Assembly (NCBI GenBank): GCA_003194525.1
Contig: NBIV01000018.1
Location: 310,001-374,000 of the forward strand
Length of the DNA stretch: 64,000 nucleotides
Direction: 5' to 3'
DNA from: Gracilariopsis chorda
Taxonomy: Eukaryota; Rhodophyta; Florideophyceae; Gracilariales; Gracilariaceae
Shown here one piece after another: positions 63,072 to 64,000 of the stretch. Positions within the stretch are counted from its first letter, which is position 1. Every line of letters starts with the position of its first letter. A program made the position numbers and the translations under genes. Below the pieces are notes generated by a model. It searched no databases. It saw only the letters and a program-made list of their open reading frames with translations, and was not told where the DNA came from.

Positions 63072-63929
63072 TCAGTACTCATTGTAGTATTGTTGCGCCT
63101 GACTATGCGGATGTAGAACATAGTAGTCAGTCGCTCCATCTTCTCGCACAATTCTTACAAAACAACGGCCGTCTTCTGCTAGATAAGTTTGCATCGGATT
63201 TGCCCTGTCTTGTTCGCTTGTACCTCCACTAAATAGGGACCTGTCCGCCTCGGAACACTGTGAAATATCCACCTCTTCAACTTCCTCCTCCCCCGTCAAT
63301 ACGACCGGGTCTTCCCATAAACGCCGTCGCACATGTCGTTCCGAGTATTGAGTATGGGCTGCGCAATCTTCAGCATACACGTGGGCATGTGTTCCCGCTC
63401 CCGCTTCACTTTGCTGCTGAGCGATATCGGCGTTGATGTTAAGGTTACGAAGGGTGGAGCGACTAATTCTTTCCGAACGTAAGATCTCTTTGAGAATCTT
63501 CTTTCGTTTCTTTTGCGACGGAGTGTGATGTGTTGTGATGTCGGGGTCAACCATTTCGACGTCAGGTTTGAATATGCGTGCCTTTTTGGCGCTGTTCGAA
63601 ACTGGAGAGTGCGTTTCACTGGTGCAGCGGCGGCGTTTGCGACAAGATGATGGATTTGGTGTGTTTCGTTTGCGCTTACTTTCAGCATGATGCTTTTCAT
63701 TTCGAAGACTACGTGAACGGGGCTGAGCAGTGGTTGGCGTGGTTGTGGCTTGTCTTTGCGGGGTGCACGGGGCACTATCCGTGGCATGCATCCGACGGAA
63801 GCGCTTTAAGGGTCGTCGTGTGCAGCCGCGATGACGACGTGATGTTGTCGGGTTCATTATAATGGCGGCGCTGGCGTTGTTATTGCGCCGGGTAGGATTG
63901 AGTTGGAAGTTGGGCGTTGGAGGTAGCAA
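63072..63929 (-). CDS. Hypothetical basic, nuclear-type protein
   Basis: 285 residues with no recognised domain. It is rich in Arg, Lys, Thr and Pro in the first 150 residues, with several nuclear-localisation-like clusters (RRPLKRFRR about 38-46; KRKRNTP; CRKRRRC about 96-102; KKRKKILKE about 139-147). The last 60 residues are different: mildly acidic with an ordered look, CFVRIVREDGATDYYVLHPH, ending in Tyr residues. Met25 (MNPTTSRRH) is an alternative start. The promoter is at the right edge, and at least 71 bp of upstream sequence is in the window. No function is claimed. Confidence 0.5.
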   Translation of the reverse strand: MLPPTPNFQLNPTRRNNNASAAIIMNPTTSRRHRGCTRRPLKRFRRMHATDSAPCTPQRQATTTPTTAQPRSRSLRNEKHHAESKRKRNTPNPSSCRKRRRCTSETHSPVSNSAKKARIFKPDVEMVDPDITTHHTPSQKKRKKILKEILRSERISRSTLRNLNINADIAQQQSEAGAGTHAHVYAEDCAAHTQYSERHVRRRLWEDPVVLTGEEEVEEVDISQCSEADRSLFSGGTSEQDRANPMQTYLAEDGRCFVRIVREDGATDYYVLHPHSQAQQYYNEY

Positions 63930-64000
63930 GTTAGTGGGAAAGCAAGCGAAATGGTGGTCGCTGAGATGGCTGTTGATGCTTGCAGCGTAGTTAAGTGTTC

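Noticed and set aside
1-64000. CRISPR array, prokaryotic operons, phage genes
   Set aside because: The gene set is eukaryotic, the tandem repeats found have no CRISPR-like spacer pattern, and neighbours are divergent or convergent rather than in operons.

Overview
The window looks like nuclear DNA from an intron-poor eukaryotic alga, most likely a red alga of the Chondrus/florideophyte type. This is inferred from gene content, not from a database match. Evidence: eukaryotic genes (RPL4, RNA polymerase III subunit RPC3, CWC15, DNA2, RNase H1) that are almost all uninterrupted; a cyanobacterial-type MnmG with a transit-peptide-like N-terminus, suggesting a plastid; a galactokinase; and a Ty3/gypsy element with a chromodomain. 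Only one intron is clear, in RNase H1.

Left half (1 to about 32,080) is gene-poor and repetitive. A young, whole-looking Ty3/gypsy LTR element (214-5819) sits in an old tandem segmental duplication. Unit A (1-213 plus 5820 to about 19,960) and unit B (about 20,340 to 32,140) are colinear but strongly diverged. Unit A ends in a short relic of the C-terminus of the ABC transporter whose full gene follows unit B. A relic of the second ABC nucleotide-binding domain (NBD2) lies near the end of both units, so ABC fragments were scattered there before the duplication. A 184-bp hAT-like MITE with a perfect 8-bp target duplication occurs only in unit A, and unit B shows the empty site. Both units also carry proline-rich or low-complexity minus-strand reading frames, minisatellites, remains of an unknown membrane-protein gene (longest in unit B), CpG-rich blocks and several strong hairpins. 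Unit A alone has a CaMK-like kinase reading frame with a changed catalytic motif, probably a pseudogene.

Right half (about 32,080-64,000) is gene-dense: ABCB transporter (-), RPC3 (+), RNase H1 (-), CWC15 (+), SnRK/CaMK-like kinase (-), galactokinase (-), DEAD-box helicase (-), MnmG (+), a 3.5-kb gene-poor gap, DNA2 (+), RPL4 (-), SPRY protein (-), M41-like zinc protease (+), membrane protein with a methyltransferase-like domain (+) and a basic nuclear-type protein (-). Many neighbours are divergent and share short promoter regions rich in CpG and CCAAT motifs (ABC/RPC3, RNase H1/CWC15, DEAD-box/MnmG, SPRY/M41-like). Others converge with 54 to 420 bp between stop codons. There is no operon logic. 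The genes are mostly housekeeping: transcription, splicing, DNA and RNA processing, translation, and plastid tRNA modification.

I did not find a convincing new multi-gene system. The most interesting items are the tandem duplication and its insertion history, the kinase-like reading frame, the unit-B membrane ORF, the hairpins, and the two lineage-type membrane proteins near the right end.
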